Part shown: one piece after another, positions 21,862 to 33,041 of the stretch
Layout: the number at the start of each line of letters is the position of its first letter
Numbering within the stretch: the first letter of the stretch is position 1
Assembly: GCA_021432635.1 (NCBI GenBank)
Contig: MU270036.1
Coordinates: forward strand, 172,580-236,579
Length of the DNA stretch: 64,000 bases
Reading direction: 5' to 3'
DNA from: Thozetella sp. PMI_491
Lineage: Eukaryota > Ascomycota > Sordariomycetes > Chaetosphaeriales > Chaetosphaeriaceae
Translations under genes and position numbers: made by a program
Notes under the pieces: model-generated
Told to the model about the DNA's origin: nothing
Database searches by the model: none
What the model saw: only the letters and a program-made list of their open reading frames with translations

Positions 21862-22887
21862 GATCCGTGGGCAAGGATCATCTCGAGACAGAGCGACAAT
21901 CCATTGCTAACTAATCCTAGTTAACAAGTCCGCTGCTTGCAGCTGGTAGAATCTCACTCTATATCTACTCCTCAGCTCCCGTGTAGAGTTTATAAAGGCT
22001 AACAAGCCAGGCCCTCAAGTTTAGTGGCGATCAAGGTTTATGAGCACTCTGCGACCATGAGTGACTGCAGCGCCATATGGTCGTAATAAACTCTAGCGTA
22101 TACATTTCACTACCTGAAGAGGACAGTCACGAGGCGGCCCCACTACTCTATGATCTTTTCCTTAATCTGTTCCCTCGTCTAAGACTGCTGCCTATAGGTA
22201 TGTAACACGCCCAACATATAGAGTTTACGAAAGCTCTGGAAACTACAGGCAGCGCAGCCAAAAGCGACATGGCCAGTGTGCAGCAGACATTTCAGTAACG
22301 GAGAGGTCGCGATTCGGATGAGATCCTTTGTCACTTTATCATGAACAGACCACGGAAAGACATGTTTCCCTTGCCGCAAACATCCGCGTTCTGGACTTCC
22401 GCTTCCGGGTCCGAGTCAACATCCAGCCCCTCCACACGGGACGCAAGCAACCTTGGGGATTTTGCAGGTTGTTCACCGAGCCTCCAAAGATTAGAGCCAT
22501 CCTTCCGATAGCGAGTATAATGGTTATACGTCTATTTGGCGCGCTGTGCAACTAGTGCCTGGGCATGATAAGCTCTGAACTGCGATAACCCCCATTCAAT
22601 TCGCGATTGTTACAGATAAGTCCTGGAGCGATACCCCGCCAAGCATATCCAACTTGAACACCTGCCTTAGCCGGAAGAGTGTGTGAGACCTGGTGGTGCG
22701 GCAATGCAGCCAATTGGCTGGTTATAGCCAGAGGGAGACGCGGCCAGCCCCGACTACGGCCTAGCTTAGGTATATTTGCATCGTGCCCCACCCGGCCGGC
22801 TCGCTAGGACTCTTCAACTTGGCTGATGCTGGTTGTCATCGTCAAGTACAATTCTCACGAGTATTATCACTCTTATGAATAGATGCG

Positions 22888-23727
22888 ATGGAGGTGTCAG
22901 GGGATGAGCAGGAGCAGTCACAACAGCCACCGGAGCAGCAACCGCAGCAGGGGGCTCGCCATGGAGATAGCGACTCCCTTTATGGCTACATTCCAGCGCC
23001 TCCGCCGGCATACGGAGATGTCGAGGGTCATCCTCTAATCCTCACGACCCTCAAGTTCCCGCCGGTGCTCGACGCTCGCTTTCCATGGCCAACCGGCAAG
23101 AGCTTCCATATGGGAACCCGACGGGACGAGAGACTGCTCATGGTCGAGACGCGAGGCTCAGGGCTGACAGGCACCAAGCCTACGGTGATCATTCACGACG
23201 GACCAGCCATAACTGATCCGATCTTGGCCACGTCAGGCAGCCAGAACTTCATGCAGACGCGATACGCGATCACCCTGCCGAGCCCCGATGGCCAACGCAG
23301 CGGGGGGACTGCGATATCCATGAGCGGCCCTGGTCTCAAACAAAAGACATACCGCCTTGCAGTCCCCAAGAGCGAGGACGACGGCACCGTCGTGACGGAG
23401 GATTTCGAGTGGAGATCTACCTCCGGCATCGCAATCAATGAGCTGACTAGAGGAAGTATGGGGGGCTGGAAGCTTGTAAGGCTCACGTCGCCCAGCATCC
23501 AGCCCGGGACCGACCTAGAAGCCGGGTATACCAGCGATGGCAAAGAGGTCGTGGCGCTCATGGCGCTCAACCGATCCTTGGCCTTATCGCCAACCCTGCG
23601 CTTTTCTTTCGCGGGGAGTGGCCTGACGGGCTTTATGGGAGCCAAATGGGAGATCATCGTCCTGGCATCGGCTTTGCAGGTCTGGTGGGTGGCTCACGCA
23701 ATCACCATATCTATGGTTGCTACTTAA
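22888..23727 (+). CDS. Fungal LURP-one/tubby-like uncharacterised protein
   Basis: A single-exon 279-aa protein. Residues 1-42 are Gln/Pro-rich and end in PAPPPAYGDVEG. From about 53 the sequence follows a common fungal uncharacterised family with a tubby C-terminal-like (LURP-one-related) barrel: FPPVLDARFPWPTGKSFHMG, KPTVIIHDGP, ITLPSPDG, YRLAVPKSED, EDFEWRSTSG, MGGWKLVRL, DGKEVVALMALNRS, LRFSFAGSGLTGFMG and WEIIVLASALQVWW. The last 25 residues are hydrophobic and may anchor to membrane or pack in the barrel. LURP-one folds bind phospholipid-like ligands in other systems; no function can be assigned here. Confidence 0.75.
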   Translation: MEVSGDEQEQSQQPPEQQPQQGARHGDSDSLYGYIPAPPPAYGDVEGHPLILTTLKFPPVLDARFPWPTGKSFHMGTRRDERLLMVETRGSGLTGTKPTVIIHDGPAITDPILATSGSQNFMQTRYAITLPSPDGQRSGGTAISMSGPGLKQKTYRLAVPKSEDDGTVVTEDFEWRSTSGIAINELTRGSMGGWKLVRLTSPSIQPGTDLEAGYTSDGKEVVALMALNRSLALSPTLRFSFAGSGLTGFMGAKWEIIVLASALQVWWVAHAITISMVAT

Positions 23728-24443
23728 GCCGTCCAGGGACTTGCTCCTTTAAGATGGTGATCGATTAAGCAAGAGTGCTTATGGATATCCCCGAGTGCGA
23801 TTCGTTCTCCGCGGGCATGCGGATGTCTGGCTTGGCAGGGATGGGAAGGAGACTGTTCAACATCAATGATATGACTGAGGGTTTCTGGAAACAATAGATA
23901 TACCACAAATACCCTTGCAAACTGTACATTCGAATTCCGCCTTCATTAGTCTATATTTATCTAATCTCCCTGTCATACTTGAAGCGAGCCGAAGGTCGTG
24001 TGCTTCCACGCTTGCACTAAGGTACCCCGCACCTTACCTGGCAACCTCGTCATGATGGAACGAACCTACGACCAGGAAATTCTAAATTCAAGATAACCAA
24101 ATACAGATCTACGAGAAAGTCGACTCTACTTGCCATCACCGGATTATATAAATGGCGCAAAGGACGACCGAGGGCAGCTAAAAAAGAAAGTTTCACGCCC
24201 GTCATGCGACCGAGTTTGAGATAGCGGTTTCTGACACATCACCTCGTCTCGCCATCGCGATAAGCCAGGGAATCATCAACACTTCCATTCAACATCCTCA
24301 AACAGGTTGCAAACGTGCCGTCTCAAACCTCCCACTTTCCCGGGGAGTTAAAGAGGTGGGAATTGATACATTCAACCTAGCAATTGACCGCAGATTTGTG
24401 TAGATCTGCCAGGCTGCTGTCGACGGGCTAATCGGCCCTGAAA
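23728..24443. other. Intergenic region, no gene seen
   Basis: Contains the terminator side of the LURP-one gene and the presumed promoter of the deaminase gene. Only very short open frames are present. Confidence 0.4.
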
Positions 24444-25223
24444 ATGCTTCCGCTCACGTCTTGCCTGGCACTTGTCGGCATCCTGGGATCCAGCTTCGCA
24501 ACTTGCCATTCCCAAAGCTACAAAAGCAATCTCTTGCAACCCGTTCTTGCCGACTCACAGCCTGACAACATCCCTTTCAGCACCAGGGCCTACTGGATGA
24601 GACAGGCCAATGAGGCTTTGGGATCCGTGACGGGAAACCCGTGTCCTTTCGCTGCGTTTGGAGCGGTAATAGTGAATCACACGGCTGGGGGGCTAGGAGA
24701 CCTCGTCTGTATCGGGGCAAACTTGGTCGGTCCGACTGGGAACCCGACCCTGCATGGTAAGCCGCCATGGATGGCCAGTTGTCAACGATTGCTCATTCTG
24801 CTAGGAGAAATCGCCGCCATTAATAACTGCACGACCTTGCTCACCGATCCAAATGGTCGGCATAGGCTCACTAGAAACGAAGGATTGGGGGCATTTACCG
24901 ACCTCTCTCTATACACCAATGCAGAAAGCTGCCCTATGTGCGCATCGGCGATTCGGTGGGCTGGGTTCCGCGAATACATATACGGCACGACGATCGAGAC
25001 GCTCGTTCACAACGGCTGGCGACAGATCGACCTCTCATCAGCAGTAATCTTCAACCAATCGATGGGCCTCGCGACCACAACCCATCTGCTTGGAGAAATT
25101 CTTACAAACGAGACAGACCCCTATTTCCTATGGCAGTTCAATCCTGAACGTGAATGTCCCGTTGGCTGTGCGCGTGCCCATGGAACATGTTTAGCAGCCG
25201 AGATTAGGCTTGGGCAACAATAA
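24444..25223 (+). CDS. Secreted cytidine/deoxycytidylate-deaminase-fold zinc deaminase
   Basis: Hydrolytic deaminase of 243 aa in two exons, 24444-24756 and 24805-25223. The 48-base intron has no in-frame stop and is a multiple of three, so a naive reading keeps it. Removing it restores NPTLHGEIAAINNCT, where H104-G-E106 are the zinc ligand and catalytic Glu. The second metal motif is ESCPMC (Cys 147 and 150). An N-terminal signal peptide (MLPLTSCLALVGILGSSFA) indicates secretion, unusual for this fold, and several N-x-S/T sites fit that. C-terminal cysteines (ECPVGCARAHGTC) may form disulfides. The ligand pattern H-G-E plus S-C-P-M-C resembles guanine deaminase/tRNA deaminase-like enzymes; the substrate may be a nucleobase or related amine outside the cell. 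Confidence 0.85.
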   Translation: MLPLTSCLALVGILGSSFATCHSQSYKSNLLQPVLADSQPDNIPFSTRAYWMRQANEALGSVTGNPCPFAAFGAVIVNHTAGGLGDLVCIGANLVGPTGNPTLHGKPPWMASCQRLLILLGEIAAINNCTTLLTDPNGRHRLTRNEGLGAFTDLSLYTNAESCPMCASAIRWAGFREYIYGTTIETLVHNGWRQIDLSSAVIFNQSMGLATTTHLLGEILTNETDPYFLWQFNPERECPVGCARAHGTCLAAEIRLGQQ

Positions 25224-25238
25224 GATTGCGACCGCATA

Positions 25239-26060
25239 CTAGCTACTCTTGATGGCGCGCACGAGAGGCTCATACCAGCAGTCAGCCATCTTCTGGTTCC
25301 CACTGTCATTCGGGTGGACGCCATCTCTTGCGTCCTTTGTGGCGTCGAACCCTGTCCAGCAGTCGACTACTGTGACGGTACTTTCCGTGCTATTTTGCCC
25401 TGCTGCCCAGTCTGGGATCGCCTTGTTCAACGCCACGACTCTATCGCCGCATTCTGCGCAGTTTGACGGCTTCATAGGGATGATCTGGGCAACCTTTTGC
25501 GAGATTAGTACGCGCTATTGGGTGATATGCGCTCCCCCATTTGACAGGCGCAAGCCACGATGGACTCACCAGTATCTTGATGGTCTTCTTGCTATCCCGC
25601 ATCCAGCCCACCATCGTAGTGAAAGAGGCCAGGATCTCCGTGGCATTCTTGTTATTCCAAACGTCATTGGTCCCAAGGTGCATCATGACAATGTCTGGGT
25701 GTGTTTGTGATAGCCATGGCGGCAGTTGCTTTCCCGAAACAATCCCTGTTGCGAGTATCCCCCCATGCCCTTCATTTGCGCCGTCATAGGTGAAGCCGCA
25801 ACCCTGTGCCGGAAGCGTTCCCACGAATTTGGTGTTCTTAATGTTATTCTGCTGTAACTTCCTCCAGAGGAGCGCGCGCCAGCATCCCTGTTCCGTCAAG
25901 TGTCAGCTCGTGTCTGATTCGAAAGGAACGCTAGGTAGCTAACTGGGCTTCCTGTGATCGAGTCACCCAAAGCCATGATGCGAACGTCCGCCGCTCTGAC
26001 CGCGAGTGAAGCCGTCCCAAGAAGTGCCAGGAGACATGCGAGCAGCCGGTTCCACGCCAT
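25239..26060 (-). CDS. Secreted CE3-type SGNH esterase (acetylxylan-esterase-like)
   Basis: Extracellular esterase of 229 aa in three exons: 26060-25944, 25887-25570 and 25493-25239; both introns are phase 0. A signal peptide (MAWNRLLACLLALLGTASLA) is followed by block I MALGDSITGSP|GCWRALLW with Ser 34. The glycine/asparagine block is MMHLGTNDVW, and block V DGVHPND holds Asp 202 and His 205. TLPAQGCGFTYDGANEGHGG is characteristic of CE3. The family removes acetyl groups from plant xylan. The 3' end lies only 15 bp from the deaminase 3' end (convergent). It is part of the secreted-protein stretch. Confidence 0.92.
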
Positions 26061-27026
26061 GGGGAGATTTGGGTCTTTACAAGCGACTAGGATAAAAGTA
26101 ATACTGGCTACGAAAGATTCCCGTGGGAAGAGCCACTTATATCCTCCAAGCTCTCGGTGCCTTCTCAAACATTTACACAGGCAATGCGCTTTGAAAACTC
26201 ACATGGTGACTATGGTAATACAATGCGTTCAGCGCTAATTGGTCAATGCATGGAGTGCGGGCGGGGAGGCTCCGCAGTCACGGTTGAATTGTTGCGGCTA
26301 TTGTCTTGTGATGGCTCGCCGATGCTCGAAGCATTGTGGCAGATAGGACACCTCCAGTAAGGCGGCCACGTCCCCATCATAGTCATACTTGTGGCTCATC
26401 TTCAAGTTCTAAACCGCATGGGATGCAGTGGATCATATTACCACTGAGAGCTAGACACTACTCGGACGAGAAGGTCTGCCACCAGGCCGTCGTGCCTCTG
26501 ATCCCTTCAGAAAGGCATAGTCGAGTGAGTTTCCTGAAATTGAACCCAAGTTGTTTTATCATATCTTGGTTTACGTGTAGACTACTCCCATCTCATTGTA
26601 TGATATGCTGTCATACTACAAGGATAACAAGTCATGTCGCTAGCTTCACGAGGGGATCGTCATGGGCGGATGTGCTTCCAGTGTGCGAGGTATACTTTTG
26701 CCCAGGGGGCTTTACACGCCGCACTTCAAATATAATCGACCGTTGAGTATTGCTACAGCCCCCCTCTTCATATTGATGTGACGTCTTCACAGTGTATACA
26801 GCCGACCCGTTTCCGAGATTTTATCAGGAGTCAGTATGCTACGCACGGTGGCTACGGCGGCCACTACACCCCGGCTATATCACCATTAATTTCGGCAGTC
26901 GGCCAAAACCATCAGTATTGCTCTCCATTTCTCGCCGGGATGAATTATTCTACCCTCGCATGTTGTGAAGAGGGCAATCTTCAGCCGACTCTTCCACTTG
27001 AATTCTGAAGAAGCGGAGACCTCAAA
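26061..27026. promoter_or_regulatory. Divergent region between CE3 esterase and DUF8021 genes
   Basis: About 970 bases between opposite start codons, so both promoters lie here. No other gene was recognised. Confidence 0.4.
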
Positions 27027-27887
27027 ATGTTGCCTCAGCTTAGCATCGCTGCACTCGCCTTCGGCCTCGCTGTCCAAGCGGCCAATGGCACGGAGACATG
27101 CACCTTGTCGCTACTTCGGGAAGCGACCGACCGCTATCTCGCCACCCAGAGCGCGGGTAGCGTGGCCTGGCTCACTCCTATGCTATCCCCTAACGCCACG
27201 TATCTTGAGAATGGCAAGACGTTGGTCGGCTGGTCTTCCAACAGCACACTAGCTGCGATGCCACTTCGCATCGATCGCAGCCACAGCATCTTTGACCTAA
27301 CCCAATGCGCGGCCTTCACCGACCTCGTCGTCACAGACGCGTCGAACCCTCGCGTCATTGGGGCACAGATTAGGCTCACAGATGGCAAGATCTCCAAAAT
27401 AGATCGTATCGTCACCACCCCCGGCGACTGGCTCTTCAATGCCACTGGCACGCTATACTACTCTCTGCGCGAAGACTGGGGTGAGATCCCGGCAAGCAAG
27501 CGAGACAGCCGCGAGACTATCAAAGCCGCGGCCGATGCGTATCTCGATGTGTTCAAGAACGCGAGCGTGCCGGTCCCCTGGGGCTCCCCGTGTGTCCGCC
27601 TCGAGGGCGGCGCATATACGGGAAAGGGACTGCCGACCGACAGCTGTAATGTCGGCGTGATCCAGTCTTACGACATGCCCAACCGGCGCTATGTGATCGA
27701 TGAGACAATCGGGGTGGTGAGCGTGCTTCTGGAGTTCGGAAGCATCAAGAACGCGCCGGACAGTCATATGTTCAGGGTGGAAGGAGGCAAACTGAGGTTT
27801 ATCCATACGATGACATACTGCGAGGTGAAGCCCAACTGTGGATTCAGCTTCGGAAACATGGGTCCTCGCCCGACCAAGGCGAGGTAG
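27027..27887 (+). CDS. Secreted DUF8021-type fungal protein
   Basis: A single-exon 286-aa protein with a signal peptide (MLPQLSIAALAFGLAVQAANG). The body matches the fungal uncharacterised family with a SnoaL/NTF2-like fold: LREATDRYLATQSAG, LSPNATYLENGKTL, LRIDRSHSIFDLTQCA, GDWLFNATGTLYY, REDWGEIPASKRDSR, PWGSPCVRLEGGAYTGKG, TDSCNVGV and NRRYVIDETIGVVSVLLEF. Cysteines are few and paired, as expected for a secreted protein. No enzymatic function is established for the family. The start at 27027 is supported by the signal peptide. Confidence 0.85.
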   Translation: MLPQLSIAALAFGLAVQAANGTETCTLSLLREATDRYLATQSAGSVAWLTPMLSPNATYLENGKTLVGWSSNSTLAAMPLRIDRSHSIFDLTQCAAFTDLVVTDASNPRVIGAQIRLTDGKISKIDRIVTTPGDWLFNATGTLYYSLREDWGEIPASKRDSRETIKAAADAYLDVFKNASVPVPWGSPCVRLEGGAYTGKGLPTDSCNVGVIQSYDMPNRRYVIDETIGVVSVLLEFGSIKNAPDSHMFRVEGGKLRFIHTMTYCEVKPNCGFSFGNMGPRPTKAR

Positions 27888-28036
27888 AGTGCTTGCTCCG
27901 TGTGAAGCAAAATAGGAGCTCAAGTTTGGGTATCAGTATATACAAGCTTGGTCCGCAAGCCCCGGAGCGGCGGACAATGGCGCCAATTTTTCCGAGATAT
28001 AGCTTGATGGTTCCTTATTATGCCATCTCAACTAGC

Positions 28037-30459
28037 TCAGTCTGTACCTATCATGTGATCTATTGCGTCGACGTCGAGGGCAAAGTCGATATCGCTTTCG
28101 GGTGACTCGCCACCGCTCATGTACATACCTGACGAGTCACCCTCTAGCCCTGTGAACAGCGACGACTCCTGCCAAGTTGGATCCGTGTCAAAGTTAAGAG
28201 GGTCATGCGCGCTAGGCCCCTCGACTAGTTCCACCAGAGACGGCCCGACGATTTTATTAGCCCATGCTCTTCCCTTGTCGATGTCCACCAGCGACGGCCT
28301 AGGTAATGGCGCCTCCATGCTATCGAGAGACGTCTGGCCGAAATCGGCAACGCCCGATCTCGACGCTTCGGCACCGATCATCGGGGTCTGCAGATTTAGT
28401 ACCCCAGGGCCTGCCGGGGTGGAGCCGCCCGCCCCGGCCGCGAGCGAAATTGTCCGCAGGGCGGCTTGCGCTATGAAGGCGACCGCATCTGCGACGTTGT
28501 AGACCTCGCAGAAATAGTCTAACACGCGCTTGCAGTTGGAGAGGCCTCGCATAGGGGGCTCCGATGCTTCTCCAGTGGGATGCGCCTTTAGCTCGGCGAT
28601 GTGAGCAATCATGGAGCTGAACAAGACAGTTATTCCTGAGCTCGGCAGGCACGGGATTAGACCAAGCTGTCCTAGTTCGAATGACGTGTCGCTAATGTAT
28701 GTCGCTGCTTCGATCACTCTTGTGTGGGACAAGGCTCGGATATCCTGCATTTGGCCGGGAGCTTTTGTTGCGCGGAAAGAGGGAAGGCACATGGGCCGGA
28801 ATAATGAGATGATGGCTGATTGGCATAGCATCTGGAGATAGATGCGGTGGAGGTTGATCACTGGCCCGGCTTCTTCTAGACTCTTCCCGCCGGCGTCGGG
28901 GGTCTGACAGACGACAGGGAGCGACTTCCTCCATCTGGTGATCGTTTCATAAATGTTGTGAACTGCCTCGATGTCAATGTCGGCATTCGGAGACATCATC
29001 ATGGCGCTGGTGGTGGTATCTGGGCGGCCTCGCACGACGGTAGATTGAATCGAGTATTGCGTCTCGAGTACGTCGCTGATATACTTGCACAGCTGGAGTT
29101 TCGAGATGAAAATGGCGGCCAGTTCTCGCTGCCTTCCGACATCTCGTAGCAGCGTGCAACTGGCGGGCAGTACTGTATTCGTGGCCGGCAAGGCACGGAT
29201 CTCGAAATCACTCTCCTCTAGCATGGATCCGCCGTATTTGGTCTCGTCTACCTTGGTAGGGCGCCGCATGCCGAGGGATATCAGGCGATCCCGCGCATAG
29301 CAGGACCACCAAATGCGCTTCTTGAGTCTCTCCTTTGACGTCGTCGCAGGGCCGGCGAGGGCATCCAGATCGATGGTATCGGCGATAGAGACGCCGACCC
29401 CAATCCAGTGCGAGGCATCCTTCTCGTCATCGAGGGTGTCGTGCCAGTACGACATAAGGAGGAGGGACTGGATGAGGATGATGTGGTCCGTCTCGTAGTC
29501 GAGGTTGTAGAGGATCCTTGTCCTCTGGAAGTAGGTCTGCCGCGCAGCCTTCTTCGACGGGAATCCCGCCATCTGCAGCTGTCGCATGTCGACAAACGGT
29601 GCGGCAGCAAAGAGGATGGCTTGGAGGAGAAGGAGGCTGATCTGGGGAGGTCCCCCAAGCTGTTCGTCTACTACCCCGCCAGGACGGCGGGCATTCTGTA
29701 TAGCACCTAGTATCTCATGTAGGTCCAGGATGGGCATAAATGGATACACGTATTCGACGAAGCCCTGCAAGAAGGCGCCGAGAAGGGTGCTGTCGGGGAC
29801 GGATAGGGCACCTTTCAAACCCAGGTACTCGGCATCATCCGCGGACATGTGTGGTGGGAGTGGCCGTATAAAGGACGGCAGAAGCACGGTATCCTGTATC
29901 TGCTCTGATAGCCCGATGGTTTCCGGCAGTCCGATTCCTTCGTGGAAGATCTCCTGTGAGAGTACCGCCTCCACCGAGAAGACCGGGTCGATGGGGGATG
30001 TTATTGGAGCCGCTTTGGAGACATCGGCTATATTCTCGTCGGGGAAGGGGGTTGTGACAAACAGAGCCTCCTCAATACCGTCTAGCCTCGGAGCACTAGT
30101 TGCACTCGCTGTGCCCCTGAAGTTCCGATGTGACCTGCTTAGTAGGGGTTCCACTCAGGTGGTATCTGCAGTTGACTTACCTTCGATTGCGCGGCAGAAC
30201 GACGCACTAGAGAACAGATCAGCCTTACGGACCATTGCAAAAGCCACGCGCTCTGAGGGGAGCGGTCTACCTCGATCTCGTCCAGCCGGCAGTTCGTGCA
30301 AGGCGTCTGCTGGATGACGTTGCACCGGACCTTGCGGGACCGGCAGGAAAGGCACGCCCGCACGGCTCGGCGCTTCCTCCCGGACGAGGCAGGACCCGGC
30401 ACGCTACTTGCTGTGGGGTTGGCGGTCGGGGTCGACTGCTCCGCGAGCGAAGAAGCCAT
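28037..30459 (-). CDS. Zn2Cys6 transcription factor with fungal_trans domain
   Basis: Nuclear regulator of 770 aa in three exons: 30459-30271, 30206-30181 (26 bases) and 30134-28037. The micro-exon restores NCRLDEIE|CVVLPRNR|RSHRNF. The zinc cluster is complete: ACLSC, RC, TPCTNC, EC. An upstream in-frame TTG at 30477 is not a start. The middle-homology domain covers about residues 190-480: QGFVEYVYPFMPILDLHEIL, ILIQSLLLMSYWHD and KKRIWWSCYARDRLISLGMRRP. The C-terminus is acidic (FALDVDAIDHMIGTD). Its 3' end faces the DUF8021 gene at 150 bp. Target genes are not indicated by the sequence. Confidence 0.9.
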
Positions 30460-31376
30460 GACTGTAGCGGCGGACAAAGATCCACCGCGTCGGAGTCGCG
30501 GCGAGCGGCTATGGATAAGGGAATCGCGAACGCGCGGGGGTTGCCGGTAGAAGCCCCGCCTCGGTGTGCTCGATGCGCGTGGAACGATAGATTGGCTTTC
30601 GCCGACGGTGAGAGATTTTGCATTCGACTTTGTCGAAAGGACGCGTGCCCCGAAGATTGGAGTAGCGGGGCCCCAACAAGCAAATTCGTCCGATGGTGCG
30701 GCGCTAGGTCTGGGGTAAAGGAGGGGTCACGCTTGGATGTATCTGGGGTAGCCTCCCCGGTAGTTACCGGAGAAAGACGCCGACGCTCGCCACACAAGCA
30801 GTGAGTTCGGCCAGTCGGGGGGCTCCCAAGTCCGAGAATTCGGGGGCAGGGGGGTAGCACAACGGCCTGTCGGCTACAGCGTTTTGGCAGGTGTGCGGCA
30901 CAAGCCGTATCCCGACCCAATCTACTTAGCTCCGATGCGAATGCCGGTTTCGCGATGCAGCCAGCCCATCCCGAGGCGACGGAGAATAAGCGAAGCATGG
31001 GTGAAGGTCTACCTGAAATTATTCACACTCGCAGTCGAAGGCACCACGGCAAACATCCCAACGCCAGTAGATATTCGACGGGTTTTGTAGTGCTAATATC
31101 GTGCAACCCCCACATGCACAGCTCCCTCTCGTTCGTCCGATTAGGAGTGCGATTAGGACCACAGTGCTGGGATAAATTGGAGTGAATGAAGTGGGGCTAG
31201 GCTTGGCCGGAGCCAGGGTCGGGGCCGGGGATTTGACGTTCGGCCCGGACCGGGATTCACGAACTCCTCGGTCTTGCTACCTGCCATTGAACCCGTTCTC
31301 GCCGGCATTCTAAGCTTAGGGTTACCTACTTAGCATCTCTGTCCTCTGCCCCGGCCATGGCTCTGTTAGGTAACCG
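30460..31376. promoter_or_regulatory. Upstream region of the 28-30 kb regulator, rich in CGG/CCG
   Basis: No gene recognised. Around 31200-31262 the sequence holds many CGG and CCG triplets in both orientations at short spacing, the half-site recognised by Zn2Cys6 factors. The site is about 0.8 kb upstream of the 30459 start. Confidence 0.35.
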
Positions 31377-33041
31377 CTACCATGACGTAACTTCCAGTGC
31401 CGAGAACAGCCCAGAGCAGTCCATATTGCCTCCCCATCTTCGTAGCGGGTCGACAGTGCTCGACGTCTTCTCCGCGAGAACACTCGCTTCACAACTCCTC
31501 TGAATGAGTTTGGCCAGCGATCTGCCGTCCCACGGCCCCTCACGGGCAGTGCAGCTAGAGAGCAGCCGCATGATCCGCGCCTTGTGCTCGGGATCAGTAG
31601 CGTATACCAACGAAAAATACAGCGGTGCAACGATGCCCGTCTCGGCCGTAAAGTCCAAAGGGATGTAGGCGTTTTTGGTGAACGCCATCCTTGTATCGTA
31701 CAGTTTCTCGGCGTAGAATAGTGTCCCTTCCAACAGCGTGACTGAGATGTTTGATTCGTTGCAGTCCCGAGACCGGAGGGGCATCATGGCGATCACGGAT
31801 TCCATGCACTTGATCTGTAGCATGTCTAGCTGGCTGCTTGCGTACTCCCTGGTCTCGGGCTTTGGGGCGTGGGGGCCGGCGAGAAAGGCCAAGTACGTGG
31901 CGCTCATGGCATTGGCCCGGCTGATTAGGCACGAGTGCTGCAACATGATCTCGGGAGTTGCCCAGAACGCCGCATCGCCACGGTGATTCCGGGTTTCATA
32001 ATCCCGAGCCATGACGTCGTTGGTGAGGTCCAGTCTGGCTTTATGCGCCTCATCGAGGCTGAAAAACGCTTCCGGCAGGCTGCTGCCGTCGTCGTGGCGC
32101 GATCGTGTGTAAAGGCGGGGCGCAAGGGTCAGCGGCACGTCGTACGCAAACAGTCGCTCGCAGATTTCCAAGTGGCGGAAGTAGTTAATGATGCCCCGCA
32201 GCTCATCGTTGGATACATCCCTGCACAGTGGCGGCCTATCATGACCAGAGCCGGCTGGGCTGAAGAGGTAGCCGACGTCGAAGGAGCTCTCGATGATCTG
32301 GACTCCGCTGCGTAGATGGGTGATGGCGCCGCGGTGGTTGAACCGGAGATTTTCAAAGCAGGTGAAGACTAGGCAGCACATGACGGCTAGGATGCCCCGG
32401 TCGGGGTTATCAGACGAGATGAGGCAATTGAGGTGGTTCATAGCCTGGTCGTATTGGCGCATGATGAACATCTCCAAGGGGGAGATGGCCTGCAGCCGGT
32501 CGGACGCATACCGGCTCATGACGGCCGAGTGTGAGCCCTCCCGGGTGGTCTTGAAGAATTGATAGGCCGCCCCGAGGGCAACCATGGCATGTTTCAGTGC
32601 GTCGTGGTACTGGGCCACCCTAGGAGCCAGAACGGTCCAGAACTCGGACACGTTGCCGACATGCAGCGCCACGCCGGCCTCGGTGGCCACGCGGGAGGCA
32701 TAGAAGAAGCGCCTCTCAGGCTCCGTTCCTCGGATGGTCATCGCCGGCGGCTGCCAGAAGAGAGGAGTAGGGAGCCTCGGCCTGAGCGGAGGATAGTTCG
32801 GCGGGTGAGAGAACGCGCGCATCAGGGAGGCATAGCCATCACACTTACGGCCCGACGAGACACACCTGCGGCACGCCGGCTTCTCCTCGTCACATTTGAC
32901 CCTACGTATCCTGCAGCGGGCTGCGTGTTAGCTTTTTGGGGCGGGCGGGGCAGGCGGCCGCCCGGAACGAGCTGGAGCGAGGTGACCATACTTGCTGCTC
33001 CATGTCAGCACTCTTGTCGCTACGCTTGGCATGGGATTCAT
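31377..33041 (-). CDS. C6-type transcription factor with an incomplete zinc cluster
   Basis: A 527-aa regulator-like protein in two exons, 33041-32992 and 32910-31377. The second exon begins IRRVKCDEEKPACRRC and continues to RKCDGY, giving cysteines 3-6 of a Zn2Cys6 domain. The best in-frame first exon ends TWSSK at a GTATGG donor where relatives have CWTCK-like residues, so cysteines 1 and 2 appear to be Thr and Ser. The rest matches the fungal-specific DUF3468-like domain: ALGAAYQFFKT, RQYDQAMNHLNCLIS, VMCCLVFTCFENLRFNHRGA and HLRSGVQII. It could be a protein that no longer binds DNA, a decaying gene, or a mis-modelled first exon. It is divergent from the P450 at 34184. Confidence 0.75.

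Larger units (their letters stand above)
20417..22887. other. Gene-poor 2.5-kb stretch with homopurine tract and a possible orphan exon
   Basis: No intact gene recognised. About 21812-21861 is a T-rich tract followed by runs of A and G (separate entry). A frame at 21234-21568 ends KLKWVCCHCHN immediately before a strong GTAAGT donor and may be an exon (separate entry). Other frames are short and unsupported. Confidence 0.4.

Noticed and set aside
30460-30477. Upstream start for the 28-30 kb regulator
   Set aside because: The codon at 30477 is TTG, not ATG; the first ATG in frame is at 30459.
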